64,000 nucleotides of DNA from Sulfurovum sp. TSL1. Its GTDB lineage: Bacteria > Campylobacterota > Campylobacteria > Campylobacterales > Sulfurovaceae. The stretch spans positions 1,285,106 through 1,349,105 of the forward strand of contig NZ_BPFI01000001.1 of the NCBI RefSeq assembly GCF_019972135.1, in the 5' to 3' direction. Of this stretch, positions 28,357 to 38,722 are shown piece by piece (position 1 is the stretch's first letter; each line of letters opens with the position of its first letter). A program made the translations under genes and the position numbers. The notes below the pieces were generated by a model that did not search any database, had not been told where the DNA came from, and worked only from the letters and a program-made list of their open reading frames with translations.

Positions 28357-29495
28357 TGCAAAAAATTTTAATTGTATTTGGTACACGTCCAGAAGCCATC
28401 AAGATGGCACCACTCGTAAAAGCATTCCAAAAACATACTGATAGTTTTGAGACCAAGGTCTGTGTGACGGCACAACACCGTGAGATGCTTGATCAGGTCT
28501 TGGATCTTTTTGAGATCATCCCTGAGTATGATCTGGATATTATGAAACCGGGACAAGACCTTTACGACGTTACTTCCAATGTACTGCTTGGCATGAAGCC
28601 TGTTCTAGCTGATTTTAAACCAGATGTGGTATTTGTTCATGGAGACACATCAACGACTTTTGCGGCTTCATTGGCTGCCTTTTATCAGCAAATAAAAGTC
28701 GCACACATTGAAGCAGGACTAAGAACAGGTAATATCTACTCACCTTGGCCAGAAGAAGCAAACCGCCAGCTTACTACGCAGATCACATCGTATCATTTTG
28801 CACCGACGGCAACATCTAAAGATAATTTGCTTAAAGAAAATGTAAATGAGCAAAGTATTGAAGTAACAGGAAACACTGTTATAGATGCGCTATTCCTGGC
28901 TTTAGAGAAGATCAAGTCCAATGAACAGCTCGAAACAGAGATCATTCAGCACCTGGCAACTCTTAATTACAAATTTCAAGATGATAAAAAAACAATATTA
29001 GTCACTGGCCACCGTAGAGAGAACCATGGTCAAGGCTTTATTAATATCTGTACTGCACTTAAAGAGATCGCTGTTTCTAATCCAGATATCGACATTGTCT
29101 ATCCTGTGCATTTGAACCCAAATGTGCAAAAACCGGTAAAAGAATTGCTTTCAGATGTAGCAAATATCTACCTTATAGAGCCTCTGCAGTATGAACAGTT
29201 CATCTACATGATGGACAAGTCGTACTTCATCATCACAGACAGTGGCGGAGTACAGGAGGAAGCACCTTCTTTGGGGAAACCCGTCCTCGTGATGCGTAAC
29301 ACGACAGAACGTCCTGAAGCGTTAGCTGCAGGTACTGTGAAATTAGTTGGGACAGATACTGAACTTATCATTAAAGAGGCTCAAGAACTTATAGACGACA
29401 AAGAAGCCTATGAGCGTATGAGTAAAGCGAGTAACCCTTATGGTGACGGGCATGCGTGTGAAGAGGTCGTTGAATTTTTAAGAGGAAGTAATTAA
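28356..29495 (+). CDS. wecB: UDP-N-acetylglucosamine 2-epimerase (non-hydrolysing), copy 1
   Basis: 379 aa. [66 protein letters not shown] and [18 protein letters not shown] are the family hallmarks. It converts UDP-GlcNAc to UDP-ManNAc. The product is presumably oxidised by WecC, encoded immediately downstream with no gap. A close paralogue lies at 47255-48391. Confidence 0.95.
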   Translation: MQKILIVFGTRPEAIKMAPLVKAFQKHTDSFETKVCVTAQHREMLDQVLDLFEIIPEYDLDIMKPGQDLYDVTSNVLLGMKPVLADFKPDVVFVHGDTSTTFAASLAAFYQQIKVAHIEAGLRTGNIYSPWPEEANRQLTTQITSYHFAPTATSKDNLLKENVNEQSIEVTGNTVIDALFLALEKIKSNEQLETEIIQHLATLNYKFQDDKKTILVTGHRRENHGQGFINICTALKEIAVSNPDIDIVYPVHLNPNVQKPVKELLSDVANIYLIEPLQYEQFIYMMDKSYFIITDSGGVQEEAPSLGKPVLVMRNTTERPEALAAGTVKLVGTDTELIIKEAQELIDDKEAYERMSKASNPYGDGHACEEVVEFLRGSN

Positions 29496-30692
29496 ATGTA
29501 CAAAAATAAAAAAATATGTGTAATCGGTTTAGGCTATATCGGTCTACCAACTTCGGCCTTACTTGCAAACAGAGGTTATGATGTTCATGGTGTAGATGTA
29601 GTTCAAAGTACGGTAGATACTATCAACCAAGGCAAGATCCACATAGTAGAACCAGAACTTGATACTTTTGTGCATGCTGCTGTCAATAGCGGCAAACTAA
29701 AAGCTGATACGAAACCAGCAGAGGCAGATGTGTTTGTGATAGCAGTACCAACCCCCTTCCATGATGGTTTTGTACCAAATATCGATTACGTAGTGTCTGC
29801 TACAAAAGCGATAGCCCCTTATGTACAAGAAGGAAATATAGTCATCCTGGAGTCAACATCCCCAGTAGGCACGACAGATTTAGTAGAGCAAACTCTAAAA
29901 GAAAATGGCGTAGATACTTCTAAAATATATGTAGCTCACTGCCCAGAGCGTGTACTGCCAGGTCATATCATGCGTGAGCTTGTAGAAAATGACCGTATCG
30001 TAGGGGGTACAACACCAGAGGCTACAAAACTCACCGCAGAGTTTTACAGAGAGTTTGTAGAAGGTGAAGTCCTCGAAACCGACGCCAAAACAGCAGAGAT
30101 GGCCAAACTGACCGAAAATAGTTTTAGAGATGCCAACATCGCTTTTGCTAATGAACTTTCTATGCTTTGTGACAAGTTTGGTATCGATGTATGGGAACTC
30201 ATCAAACTTGCGAATAGACACCCAAGAGTAAACATTTTACAACCGGGGGCTGGTGTCGGTGGGCACTGCATCGCTGTTGACCCTTGGTTCATAGTGCATG
30301 CAGGCGGTGAAGATGCCAAGATGATAAGAACAGCTAGAGAGGTCAATACCTATAAAACAGAGTGGGTCATAGAAAAAATCAAAAATGCTGCTCTTAAGTT
30401 TGAAAATGAAAATGGAAGAAAAGCAAAAGTAGCTTGCATGGGTCTAGCATTTAAACCAGACATCGATGACCTTAGAGAATCACCTGCTCTTTACATCACC
30501 AAAAGACTCATCACTGATGGTTTTAATGTACTTGCAGTAGAACCTAATATCACTAAACATGAGGAGTTTAATATTTTCAACTACAATGAAGCTGTAAAAC
30601 AGGCAGATATTGTGACTTTTTTAGTTGCTCATAAAGAGTTTAAAAACCTAGAGCTAGAAACAGATTTAGATTTTTGTGGAGTAAATAAATGA
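29496..30692 (+). CDS. wecC: UDP-N-acetyl-D-mannosamine dehydrogenase
   Basis: 398 aa. Rossmann loop [18 protein letters not shown] near the N terminus, [31 protein letters not shown] and the catalytic C258 in [11 protein letters not shown] fit WecC rather than Ugd. It makes UDP-ManNAcA, the donor for WecG-type transferases such as the one at 39805. The start overlaps no gene but the stop overlaps cysD by 4 nt. Confidence 0.93.
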   Translation: MYKNKKICVIGLGYIGLPTSALLANRGYDVHGVDVVQSTVDTINQGKIHIVEPELDTFVHAAVNSGKLKADTKPAEADVFVIAVPTPFHDGFVPNIDYVVSATKAIAPYVQEGNIVILESTSPVGTTDLVEQTLKENGVDTSKIYVAHCPERVLPGHIMRELVENDRIVGGTTPEATKLTAEFYREFVEGEVLETDAKTAEMAKLTENSFRDANIAFANELSMLCDKFGIDVWELIKLANRHPRVNILQPGAGVGGHCIAVDPWFIVHAGGEDAKMIRTAREVNTYKTEWVIEKIKNAALKFENENGRKAKVACMGLAFKPDIDDLRESPALYITKRLITDGFNVLAVEPNITKHEEFNIFNYNEAVKQADIVTFLVAHKEFKNLELETDLDFCGVNK

Positions 30693-31600
30693 TAAACAAA
30701 GAGAGATTAACCCATCTTCGCCAATTAGAAGCCGAATCTATCCATATTTTACGTGAAGTTGCAGCTGAATTTACCAATCCGGTAATGATGTACTCAGTAG
30801 GGAAAGACTCTTCTGTGATGTTACATTTAGCGATGAAAGCTTTCGCACCAAGTAAACTTCCTTTTCCTCTTTTACATGTTGATACCTGCTGGAAATTCAA
30901 AGAGATGATAGAGTTTCGAGACCAGCGTGCAAAAGACCTTGGGTTTGACCTTGTAGTTCACTCAAATCCTGAAGGCGTAGAGATGGGTATCTCTCCCTTC
31001 GAACATGGTTCCAAAGTGCATACAGATATCATGAAAACCCAAGGATTAAAACAAGCTCTTAATCAAGGTGGCTACGATGCTATCATAGGTGGGGCACGTC
31101 GTGATGAAGAGAAGTCACGTGCCAAAGAACGTATCTTTTCCTTTAGAGATAAACATCACAGATGGGACCCTAAAAACCAACGTCCTGAACTCTGGAATGT
31201 CTATAACACTGCTATCCAAAAAGGTGAAAGCGTACGTGTTTTCCCTATAAGTAACTGGACAGAACTGGATATCTGGCAATATATCTACCTGGAAGATATC
31301 AAAATACCATCACTCTACTTTGCAAAAGAGCAGGATGTCGTAGAGTATGAAGGTACAAAAATACGTGTCGATGATGACCGTATGCCTGAAGAGCTGCGTA
31401 AAACAGCCAAAAAAGAGATGGTACGTTTTAGAACACTGGGATGTTACCCGCTCACAGGTGCCATCAACTCCACAGCAACCACACTTCCGGAGATCATCAA
31501 AGAGATGCTTCTCTCAACAAGTTCAGAAAGAGAAGGCCGCCTGATCGATAAAGATCAAGAAGGTGCAATGGAATTAAAGAAAATAGAGGGATACTTTTAA
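30689..31600 (+). CDS. cysD: Sulfate adenylyltransferase subunit 2
   Basis: 303 aa, usual CysD size. The PP-loop SVGKDS is at residues 36-41, with [17 protein letters not shown] and [21 protein letters not shown] blocks. It forms APS from ATP and sulfate with CysN. The overlap with wecC (ATGA) and with cysN (TAATG) puts sulfate activation inside a sugar-nucleotide operon, pointing to sulfation and not to cysteine synthesis. Confidence 0.96.
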   Translation: MINKERLTHLRQLEAESIHILREVAAEFTNPVMMYSVGKDSSVMLHLAMKAFAPSKLPFPLLHVDTCWKFKEMIEFRDQRAKDLGFDLVVHSNPEGVEMGISPFEHGSKVHTDIMKTQGLKQALNQGGYDAIIGGARRDEEKSRAKERIFSFRDKHHRWDPKNQRPELWNVYNTAIQKGESVRVFPISNWTELDIWQYIYLEDIKIPSLYFAKEQDVVEYEGTKIRVDDDRMPEELRKTAKKEMVRFRTLGCYPLTGAINSTATTLPEIIKEMLLSTSSEREGRLIDKDQEGAMELKKIEGYF

Positions 31601-33003
31601 TGGATATCATCAACTACCTAAAAGAACATGAAAACAAAGATATGCTTCGCTTCCTCACTTGCGGATCTGTGGATGACGGAAAAAGTACCCTGATCGGAAG
31701 AATGCTCTATGATTCAAAGATGATCTTTGATGATCAACTTGCAGCAGCAGAAGGAGAAAGTAAAAAGTATGGTACCACCGGTGAGAAGATCGATATGGCT
31801 CTGCTTGTCGATGGTCTTCAAAGTGAACGTGAACAGGGTATCACTATCGATGTAGCCTACCGTTTCTTTGCCACAGAGAACCGTAAGTTCATCATCGCAG
31901 ACACTCCGGGCCATGAGCAATACACTAGAAATATGGTTACCGGTGCTTCAACGGCAGATGTAGCGATCATCCTTATCGATGCACGTAAAGGTATCTTGAC
32001 ACAGACACGTCGACATAGTTTCATTGTAAACCTACTGGGCATAGAACATGTCATTGTCGCTATCAATAAGATGGACCTGGTAGACTTCTCTGAAGAAGTA
32101 TACAAAAAGATCTCCCAAGCCTATGGTGAACTGGCAAATGAACTGGGTATCAAGAGTACCTACTACATCCCGGTAAGTGCATTGAATGGCGACAACGTGG
32201 TGGATCCAAGCCAGAAAACGCCATGGTATCAGGGAGAGACACTTTTAGGTCTGCTTGACACTATGGATATAAGCAAAGAGCAAAAAGCAGAAGATTTCCG
32301 CTTCCCTGTACAGTACGTTAACAGACCGAATCTTGACTTTAGAGGATTCTGCGGTACGATTGCAGCTGGATCAGTCAAAGTGGGTGATGAAATCACTGTA
32401 TTACCTTCAGGGAAAAGTACCAAAGTAAAGAGCATTATCAATGCAGGTGATATCACAGAAGCCAACAGGGAAGCCACAATCCAAGAAGCCTATGCGCCTA
32501 TGGCAGTGACCCTTACGACTGAAGATGAAGTGGATATTTCCCGAGGTGATATGCTTGTTCATACAGAAAGTCTGCCTGCCGTGTCCAATAACCTCAAAGT
32601 GATGCTCGTATGGATGGATGAAAAACCAATGACACCAGGCAAGTCTTACGATATCAAGCGTGCTACTTCTGTGGTTTCAGGAAGCTTTGAGCATATCAAC
32701 TATAAAGTCGATGTCAATACCTATGAAAGAGAGGAGGTCACTACATTAGAACTGAATGATATTGCTTCTTGTCGTATGGTACTGACACGTCCTATGGCAG
32801 CAGATGCTTACACAGATAACAGACTCACAGGGAGTTTCATCGTAGTGGATCGTATTACAAACAACACTGTAGGTGCAGGTATGATCGTAAGTGTAAGCAG
32901 ACGTAATACTGAAACGATCACAAAAGAATACAGTGATGCAGAAAAAGAGCTCAATGCCTATGTGAGAAAACACTTTCCAGAGTGGGATTGTAAAGCGATC
33001 TAA
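31600..33003 (+). CDS. cysN: Sulfate adenylyltransferase subunit 1 (GTPase)
   Basis: 467 aa. An elongation-factor-like GTPase with Walker A GSVDDGKST (22-30), DTPGHEQYTRN and NKMDLVDF, followed by beta-barrel domains. GTP hydrolysis drives APS formation by CysD. The length shows that there is no fused CysC domain, unlike NodQ or some CysNC proteins; kinase activity is encoded by the next two genes. Confidence 0.96.
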   Translation: MDIINYLKEHENKDMLRFLTCGSVDDGKSTLIGRMLYDSKMIFDDQLAAAEGESKKYGTTGEKIDMALLVDGLQSEREQGITIDVAYRFFATENRKFIIADTPGHEQYTRNMVTGASTADVAIILIDARKGILTQTRRHSFIVNLLGIEHVIVAINKMDLVDFSEEVYKKISQAYGELANELGIKSTYYIPVSALNGDNVVDPSQKTPWYQGETLLGLLDTMDISKEQKAEDFRFPVQYVNRPNLDFRGFCGTIAAGSVKVGDEITVLPSGKSTKVKSIINAGDITEANREATIQEAYAPMAVTLTTEDEVDISRGDMLVHTESLPAVSNNLKVMLVWMDEKPMTPGKSYDIKRATSVVSGSFEHINYKVDVNTYEREEVTTLELNDIASCRMVLTRPMAADAYTDNRLTGSFIVVDRITNNTVGAGMIVSVSRRNTETITKEYSDAEKELNAYVRKHFPEWDCKAI

Positions 33004-33728
33004 TGTATAAAGAAACAAACAGGCGTTCTATCGTTAAAGGTATCAGTTGGAGAGTATTAGCTACTTCCACTACCATTATTATTGTGTATGTTTTCTTTGG
33101 AAGACTTGATCTGGCTATCGCCGCAGGACTGATAGAAACCATACTCAAAGTAGCACTCTACTGGGCACATGAGAGGGCTTGGTTTAAGATCCAATGGGGT
33201 AAAAAAAGAATAGAGCCTTTCAACCTCTGGTTCACTGGACTGCCTTTAGCAGGGAAAACAACCATAGCAGACAAAGTCTACACTGAACTGGAAAAACTGC
33301 ATATTCCTATAGAACGTCTTGACTCCAAAGATATCCGTGACCTTATCCCAGGTATCGGATACAGCAGAGAAGAGCGTAACCGTCATATGCACCGTGTGGG
33401 TTTCTTGATCCAAAAACTGCAAAAGAACTCTATCTCTACCGTGGCATCATTCGTTTCTCCTTACAGAGAATCACGTAAAGCGATCAGGGAGATGGTAAAT
33501 CAAAATATTGTGGTCTATGTCAAAGCAGATATAGAGACCTGTAAAGCACGTGATTATAAAGGTAAATATGCAAAAGCCTTGACAGGTGAACTGCCGAACT
33601 TTCCTGGTGTCAATGATGTTTATGAAGAACCACAGCATGCAGAGATCCTGATCGACACGGATAAAATGAGTGCCGATGAAGCCTGTGCTCTCATTGTAAA
33701 ATATATAAAGAAGCACTATGTCAAATAA
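33003..33728 (+). CDS. DUF2061 membrane domain fused to an adenylylsulfate kinase-like domain
   Basis: 241 aa. Residues 1-65 carry two hydrophobic segments with [20 protein letters not shown] and [19 protein letters not shown], matching DUF2061. Residues 72-241 resemble APS kinase: Walker [10 protein letters not shown] (79-87), [14 protein letters not shown] and a [11 protein letters not shown] loop. The canonical DGDNVR motif is altered to DSKDIR (107-112), so substrate or activity may differ from normal CysC. The next gene encodes a canonical kinase. Coupled to cysN by TAATG and to cysC by an 11-nt overlap. Confidence 0.85.
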   Translation: MYKETNRRSIVKGISWRVLATSTTIIIVYVFFGRLDLAIAAGLIETILKVALYWAHERAWFKIQWGKKRIEPFNLWFTGLPLAGKTTIADKVYTELEKLHIPIERLDSKDIRDLIPGIGYSREERNRHMHRVGFLIQKLQKNSISTVASFVSPYRESRKAIREMVNQNIVVYVKADIETCKARDYKGKYAKALTGELPNFPGVNDVYEEPQHAEILIDTDKMSADEACALIVKYIKKHYVK

Positions 33729-34320
33729 AAATATCGTCTGGCATGATCATCATGTATCAAAAGAAGAGCGATCATCCATTAAAAATCAAAAGCCTTGTAT
33801 CTTATGGTTTACAGGTCTGAGCGGTTCAGGTAAATCAACGATTGCCAATGCTGTAGAGGTCAAACTCAATGCATTACAAAAGCACACTTATCTTTTAGAT
33901 GGTGACAATGTCCGAATGGGACTAAATAAAGGTTTAGGTTTCTCTGATGAAGACCGTATTGAAAATATTAGACGTATCGGAGAGGTCTCCAAGCTTTTTG
34001 TAGATGCCGGGACTATAGTCCTTACAGCATTTATCTCACCTTTTCAAAATGAGAGAGATACTGTGCGTTCTTTGGTACAAGGTGGTGAGTTCATTGAAGT
34101 GTTTATCGATACTCCTTTAGGAGTATGTGAATCAAGAGACCCTAAAGGGCTATACAAAAAAGCACGTAAAAGTGAAATAGCAAATTTTACCGGTATTTCT
34201 TCTCCTTATGAAGCACCTATTTCACCAGAAATACATATACTAAATGATAAAATATCTATAGAAGATGTGACACAGAAAATCATAGATTATTTACAGGATA
34301 AGGGGTATCTACATGCTTGA
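33718..34320 (+). CDS. cysC: Adenylylsulfate (APS) kinase
   Basis: 200 aa, soluble. Walker [10 protein letters not shown] (33-41), [16 protein letters not shown] (61-76), [14 protein letters not shown] and [11 protein letters not shown] are all canonical. It phosphorylates APS to PAPS, the sulfuryl donor of sulfotransferases. The start overlaps the upstream kinase gene by 11 nt and its stop overlaps cysQ by 8 nt. Confidence 0.96.
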   Translation: MSNKNIVWHDHHVSKEERSSIKNQKPCILWFTGLSGSGKSTIANAVEVKLNALQKHTYLLDGDNVRMGLNKGLGFSDEDRIENIRRIGEVSKLFVDAGTIVLTAFISPFQNERDTVRSLVQGGEFIEVFIDTPLGVCESRDPKGLYKKARKSEIANFTGISSPYEAPISPEIHILNDKISIEDVTQKIIDYLQDKGYLHA

Positions 34321-35077
34321 TACAATAGATCTGGAGCTTGTTGTTTACATTGCCAAAGAGGCCGGTGATGCAATTATGGAGATCTATGATAAAGATTTTA
34401 CAGTTGACTATAAAGATGACAAATCACCATTGACCGAAGCAGATGTGAAGTCAAATGAGATCATCTGTCAAGCACTTATAAAAGCATACCCTGAGATCCC
34501 TTTACTGTCTGAAGAGAACAAAGAAGTAGCCTATAATGTAAGAGAGGATTGGGAATACTATTGGTGTATAGACCCTATCGATGGTACTAAAGAGTTCATC
34601 AAGAAGAATGGTGAGTTCACTGTGAATATAGCTTTAATTCATAACGACACACCAGTACTTGGTGTAGTGTATGCCCCCGCTCTAGGTGATATGTATAAGG
34701 CTAAAAAAAGTAATGGTGCATTTAAAAATGGACAAAAGTTACCATTAGAAGTGAATGAAGCTCCTGAAAAATCATTAAGAGTGGTTGCATCTAAATCTCA
34801 CCTTTCAGATGCAACACAAGCTTTTATAGATGAAGTAGCAAAGAGTACAAAAAACATTGAACAAGTCTCAAAGGGAAGTTCTTTAAAATTAGTTATGGTA
34901 GCTGAAGGCTCTGCTGATATTTATCCAAGATTGGCTCCTACTATGGAGTGGGATACGGCTGCTGCTGATGCCATTGTCAGGGAAAGTGGGAAGATGACCT
35001 ATCAGTTTGAGAATGAAAAAGCCGTGGTTTATAATAAAGAGAACCTTCTTAATCCTTGGTTTATAGTAAAAGAATAA
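34313..35077 (+). CDS. cysQ: 3'(2'),5'-bisphosphate nucleotidase
   Basis: 254 aa. The inositol-monophosphatase-fold motif DPIDGTKEF starts at residue 87 and [14 protein letters not shown] is N-terminal to it; the second metal motif is in [12 protein letters not shown]. CysQ removes PAP, the inhibitory by-product of PAPS-dependent transfer, which is expected in a sulfation operon. It directly abuts the wzx gene. Confidence 0.93.
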   Translation: MLDTIDLELVVYIAKEAGDAIMEIYDKDFTVDYKDDKSPLTEADVKSNEIICQALIKAYPEIPLLSEENKEVAYNVREDWEYYWCIDPIDGTKEFIKKNGEFTVNIALIHNDTPVLGVVYAPALGDMYKAKKSNGAFKNGQKLPLEVNEAPEKSLRVVASKSHLSDATQAFIDEVAKSTKNIEQVSKGSSLKLVMVAEGSADIYPRLAPTMEWDTAAADAIVRESGKMTYQFENEKAVVYNKENLLNPWFIVKE

Positions 35078-36328
35078 ATGAAAGATATTTTAAAAGGATC
35101 ATTAGTAATATTTATATTTAAAGTATTTGGGGCTATTTCACTTTTCCTAGTGCATATACTTATATCTAGATATTATGGTGCTCAAACTCTAGGGGTATTT
35201 AATCTTATACTCGCTCTTATGATCATAGGGGCTATTTTATCAAGAGTAGGTCTTGATATGTATATAATCCGGATCATACCGTCAATTGAAACTGATAATG
35301 AAAAAATATCTCTATTTTTAAAAGAAGTTTTTAAAATTGTCTTTATAGGTAGTATTTTAGTTTCCATTTTATTTTATTTGTTTTCAAGTACAATAGACCA
35401 ATATATATTTAAATCATTTGATGCTTCAAATTATCTTTTAGGTTTAGTAATAGTTATGATACCATTTGCATTTTTCAATATATTACCTGAAGTTTTTAGG
35501 GGCTTTCATGAGATAAAACGATACTCTTTTTTTAGAAACTTATCTCAAAATATAACTGTCCTGACACTTCTTTTTGTCAGTATGTTTTTTAATCTTGGCC
35601 TTGATCCTATATACATACTTTATAGCTCAACTATTGTCATTACACTTTTCTTAGCAGTTTTGCTTTTTAGGTTTCTAAAACAACACTCTATAGATGTAAC
35701 TCTAAATGGAAAATATAAAGATAAGATACTATCTTACTCATACCCAATGTTTTTAACATCCTCAATGATGTTTCTAATGGGGTACATAGATAGTTTTATG
35801 ATAAGCTACTATCTTGATGAATATCAAGTAGGTATATACAGTGCATGTATCAAACTCTCTTTTACTATAACCTTTATACTTGCTTCTATAAATGGTTTTA
35901 TAGCTCCTAAGATTTCACAAGCTCATTCAAAAGGTGATAAAGACAGAGTCAAACAGATATACAAAAACTCTGTTAAGCTTATAGTATTGACCAGTTCACC
36001 CATATTTTTACTTTTATATATATTTCCAGAGTTTTTTTTAGGACTGTTTGGTGACGAATTTAAAATAGCAACATTGACACTTATCATTATAAATACAGCA
36101 TTTGTAATTAATGCATTATGTGGTTCTGTAGGCTATCTTTTAAATATGACAGATAATCAACATATATTCATGAAAATACTAGTAGTTGGATTAATATTGA
36201 ATGTTGTTTTAAATATTATACTTATTCCCATGTATGATATTAATGGGGCTGCTATAGCAACATTAATATCTATGAGCTTTTGGAATATAACTAGTTTAAT
36301 AATTTTAAAAAAGAAAAAAATTGTATAA
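35078..36328 (+). CDS. Wzx-type polysaccharide flippase
   Basis: 416 aa with about twelve hydrophobic helices and few charged loops, as in the oligosaccharide flippase (Wzx/MATE-like) family. VHILISRYYGAQTLGVFNLI is the usual N-terminal pattern. It would flip undecaprenyl-linked repeat units. From here the DNA turns clearly more AT-rich than the upstream cys genes. It starts one base after cysQ, so it shares the operon. Confidence 0.88.
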   Translation: MKDILKGSLVIFIFKVFGAISLFLVHILISRYYGAQTLGVFNLILALMIIGAILSRVGLDMYIIRIIPSIETDNEKISLFLKEVFKIVFIGSILVSILFYLFSSTIDQYIFKSFDASNYLLGLVIVMIPFAFFNILPEVFRGFHEIKRYSFFRNLSQNITVLTLLFVSMFFNLGLDPIYILYSSTIVITLFLAVLLFRFLKQHSIDVTLNGKYKDKILSYSYPMFLTSSMMFLMGYIDSFMISYYLDEYQVGIYSACIKLSFTITFILASINGFIAPKISQAHSKGDKDRVKQIYKNSVKLIVLTSSPIFLLLYIFPEFFLGLFGDEFKIATLTLIIINTAFVINALCGSVGYLLNMTDNQHIFMKILVVGLILNVVLNIILIPMYDINGAAIATLISMSFWNITSLIILKKKKIV

Positions 36329-36337
36329 GAGGAACAA

Positions 36338-36382
36338 ATGGATAAAAAAATAGATTTTTTTAATAAAAAGTATGGAGAATAA
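36338..36382 (+). CDS. Candidate 14-codon leader or truncated start
   Basis: ATG preceded by AGAGGAACAA encodes MDKKIDFFNKKYGE then stops 4 nt before the sulfotransferase start, which itself begins MDKKVNLL. It may be a remnant of a replaced gene or a duplicated start region. It is too short to judge as a gene. Confidence 0.2.
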   Translation: MDKKIDFFNKKYGE

Positions 36383-36386
36383 GATC

Positions 36387-37226
36387 ATGGATAAAAAAGT
36401 CAATTTACTAATAATTGGAACACAAAAAGCAGGGACTACATCACTTTATGAATATATAAAACAGCATCACGATATCTATTTTTCAGATATAAAAGAAATC
36501 ACCTACTTTGTACAGGATGAGCTATATGCCAAGGGGGAAGAGTATTATCACTCATTTTTTCAAAATTATAATGATGAACAAGTAGTTGCAAGTGCTTATG
36601 TACATATGCTTCCTTGCCAAAAATGTCCAAAGAGAGTTAAAGAATATAACCCTGATATGAAGTTTATTGTTATGCTAAGAGACCCTGTTCAAAGAGCGTA
36701 TTCGGCATATAATTATGCGATTAAAAATGGTTGGGAAGATGAAAAAAACAGTTTTGAAGATACAATTGAACTTGAAAAAGAAAGAATAGAAAAGGAACAG
36801 TATGATTTAACATATTTTTACAATGGTTTGTATACTAAGCATATAAGCCATTGGCAGAAGTATTTTCCAGAAAAAAACTTTTTAATCATACAGGATACTG
36901 AGCTGAAAAATAATTCAAAAGAAGTCATGAAAAAAGTATTTTCTTTTTTAGAGATTGAAGACTTATCTGAAAGTATTGATACCTCTAAAGAGTTTAATAA
37001 AGCTGGGGTTGTCCGTTCAAAAAAATTACAGTCTTTCTTATTGAGTAAAAATTCAAAATTAAAAAAGATGATAACTTTCTTTTTACCTAGAAAGTTAAAA
37101 GTATTAATAATGTCGTATGTTATGCCAAAAATTTTTGAATTTAACCAGGTTAACAAGATGAATACAGCTATGAATAAAGATTTGGGAAAAAGGATAAGGA
37201 AGATTTTTGATGAAACAATTAGATAG
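36387..37226 (+). CDS. PAPS-dependent sulfotransferase
   Basis: 279 aa from ATG 36387, which has GGAG at 36374-36377; a longer frame from 36372 is less likely. The 5'-phosphosulfate loop GTQKAGTTS (11-19) and the 3'-phosphate motif LRDPVQRAYSAY (97-108) are clear, as in carbohydrate (heparan-type) sulfotransferases. No signal peptide, so a cytoplasmic enzyme acting on lipid-linked sugars. It follows the PAPS-forming genes and a flippase, implying a sulfated glycan. The 197 bp downstream (37227-37423) contain no supportable gene. Confidence 0.9.
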   Translation: MDKKVNLLIIGTQKAGTTSLYEYIKQHHDIYFSDIKEITYFVQDELYAKGEEYYHSFFQNYNDEQVVASAYVHMLPCQKCPKRVKEYNPDMKFIVMLRDPVQRAYSAYNYAIKNGWEDEKNSFEDTIELEKERIEKEQYDLTYFYNGLYTKHISHWQKYFPEKNFLIIQDTELKNNSKEVMKKVFSFLEIEDLSESIDTSKEFNKAGVVRSKKLQSFLLSKNSKLKKMITFFLPRKLKVLIMSYVMPKIFEFNQVNKMNTAMNKDLGKRIRKIFDETIR

Positions 37227-37423
37227 AATGGTTCTAGAAAAAATAATAACTTTTTGTCAAAATGAAATTATCTATCAATGTAAAAATAGTAAACTTGTCA
37301 CTTACTGCACATAATTAAAAAATAAACGAATGAGTCAAAAACAAAGCATGATTGAATTGATTGTAAAAGCCACGAAATAATCAATAATATACTTATTAAA
37401 AGACTAAAGGTAAACACATAAAA

Positions 37424-38722
37424 ATGAAAACTTTATTAAATTTCATATTTCTTATATTACTAGTTATTATTTTTAATGTAAATATTTCCAAGTCAATATT
37501 TTTAGGTTTAACTGATGAAATATTGCTTATAATTTCAATGTTTATAATTATATATTATGCATTCAATGAACTTTTATTTTCTGAAATCTCAAAAATCTAT
37601 TTTGTTTTATTTCTATATTTTCTATATCAATTTATAAATTATCTCTTTTCACCATTTGAATTATCTTTAGGTTTAGTCTTAGCTCAATCTATTATCAATT
37701 TAAAAGTTTTTTTAATTGCTTTGGCAGGTATGTTGATCTATTCAAATACACCAAATAACAAAAAAGTAGTTACTGTAGTATTAACCTTGTTTGTAAGTTT
37801 ATTTGTAATGGGATTAATTATGAATATGCTTTTAGGAGAGACTTGGAACCAAATTTTTCATGAAGAAGTCAAATATAGATATGGATTCATAAGGCCCATA
37901 GGGTATTTTATGCATTTTGCACCGAATGCATATTTCTTTGTATTAACATTTATTACACTATTGCTGCTATATGGAAAAAAAAGAGTGATAAAGATTTCTA
38001 GCTATATTAAAAAATTCTTTATGTTTCTTATAATCGACTTCGCTATGGCATTTCCTTTAACAGTAAGGAAAGGAATGATCATGAATATCCCTTTTGGATT
38101 ATTTGTTTTGACACTACTAGATAGAAGATCTAGATATATATTTGCACTCTTTACATTAATCTTTATATCAGTTTTTTTATTTTTGATAAAAGATATGCAA
38201 ATCATGCAAGATACATTAGACAATTTTAGTAATTTTACTCATGATGAGCATACATACATTAGAGGCTTAATGTTTTTCTATGGTGTAACCCTTTGTATTG
38301 AATTCTTCCCTTTTGGTGCAGGAAATGCGACCTTTGGAACAGTTCTAAGCAAATATAATACCTTTGACGTTTATGAGTATGTAGGTTTACCATTAAATAG
38401 TATATATGATGAAGACAATAATAAATTGATGGGTGTATATGACAGTGGTTTAGCTTCAATGTTGGCGGAAAATGGATTTATGGGAATGGTATTAATAGGT
38501 TTGTTTATTTACTATTTTTTTAAATTCAACAAAAACAGATTAGATTGGTATAATTATCAAATTTTTAAGATTATTACAATTTTTACACTTTTTATGAGTA
38601 TTACAGAACCTGCCTGGCAAAATGGACTCTATTCAGTATTTTATGTAATCAATTTATTATTTATTTATACAAAAAATGATCTATATAGGGAAAATGGAAA
38701 GTGGGTGAGATATGAAAATTAA
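37424..38722 (+). CDS. Wzy-like polysaccharide polymerase
   Basis: 432 aa, strongly hydrophobic with about ten to twelve predicted helices and a larger hydrophilic loop near residues 290-345. This topology and position among wzx, GT and wzz genes suit an O-antigen polymerase (Wzy). Sequence motifs in this family are weak, so the polymerase/ligase distinction from the gene at 43107 is provisional. Very AT-rich. Overlaps the next gene by 11 nt. Confidence 0.7.
   Translation: MKTLLNFIFLILLVIIFNVNISKSIFLGLTDEILLIISMFIIIYYAFNELLFSEISKIYFVLFLYFLYQFINYLFSPFELSLGLVLAQSIINLKVFLIALAGMLIYSNTPNNKKVVTVVLTLFVSLFVMGLIMNMLLGETWNQIFHEEVKYRYGFIRPIGYFMHFAPNAYFFVLTFITLLLLYGKKRVIKISSYIKKFFMFLIIDFAMAFPLTVRKGMIMNIPFGLFVLTLLDRRSRYIFALFTLIFISVFLFLIKDMQIMQDTLDNFSNFTHDEHTYIRGLMFFYGVTLCIEFFPFGAGNATFGTVLSKYNTFDVYEYVGLPLNSIYDEDNNKLMGVYDSGLASMLAENGFMGMVLIGLFIYYFFKFNKNRLDWYNYQIFKIITIFTLFMSITEPAWQNGLYSVFYVINLLFIYTKNDLYRENGKWVRYEN

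Noticed and set aside
33003-34320. Frameshifted single APS kinase instead of two genes
   Set aside because: Both frames contain a full kinase domain with its own Walker A, so these are two proteins.
37330-37380. 16-residue frame MSQKQSMIELIVKATK
   Set aside because: Considered as a transposase remnant, but too short and without inverted repeats or a matching fragment nearby.
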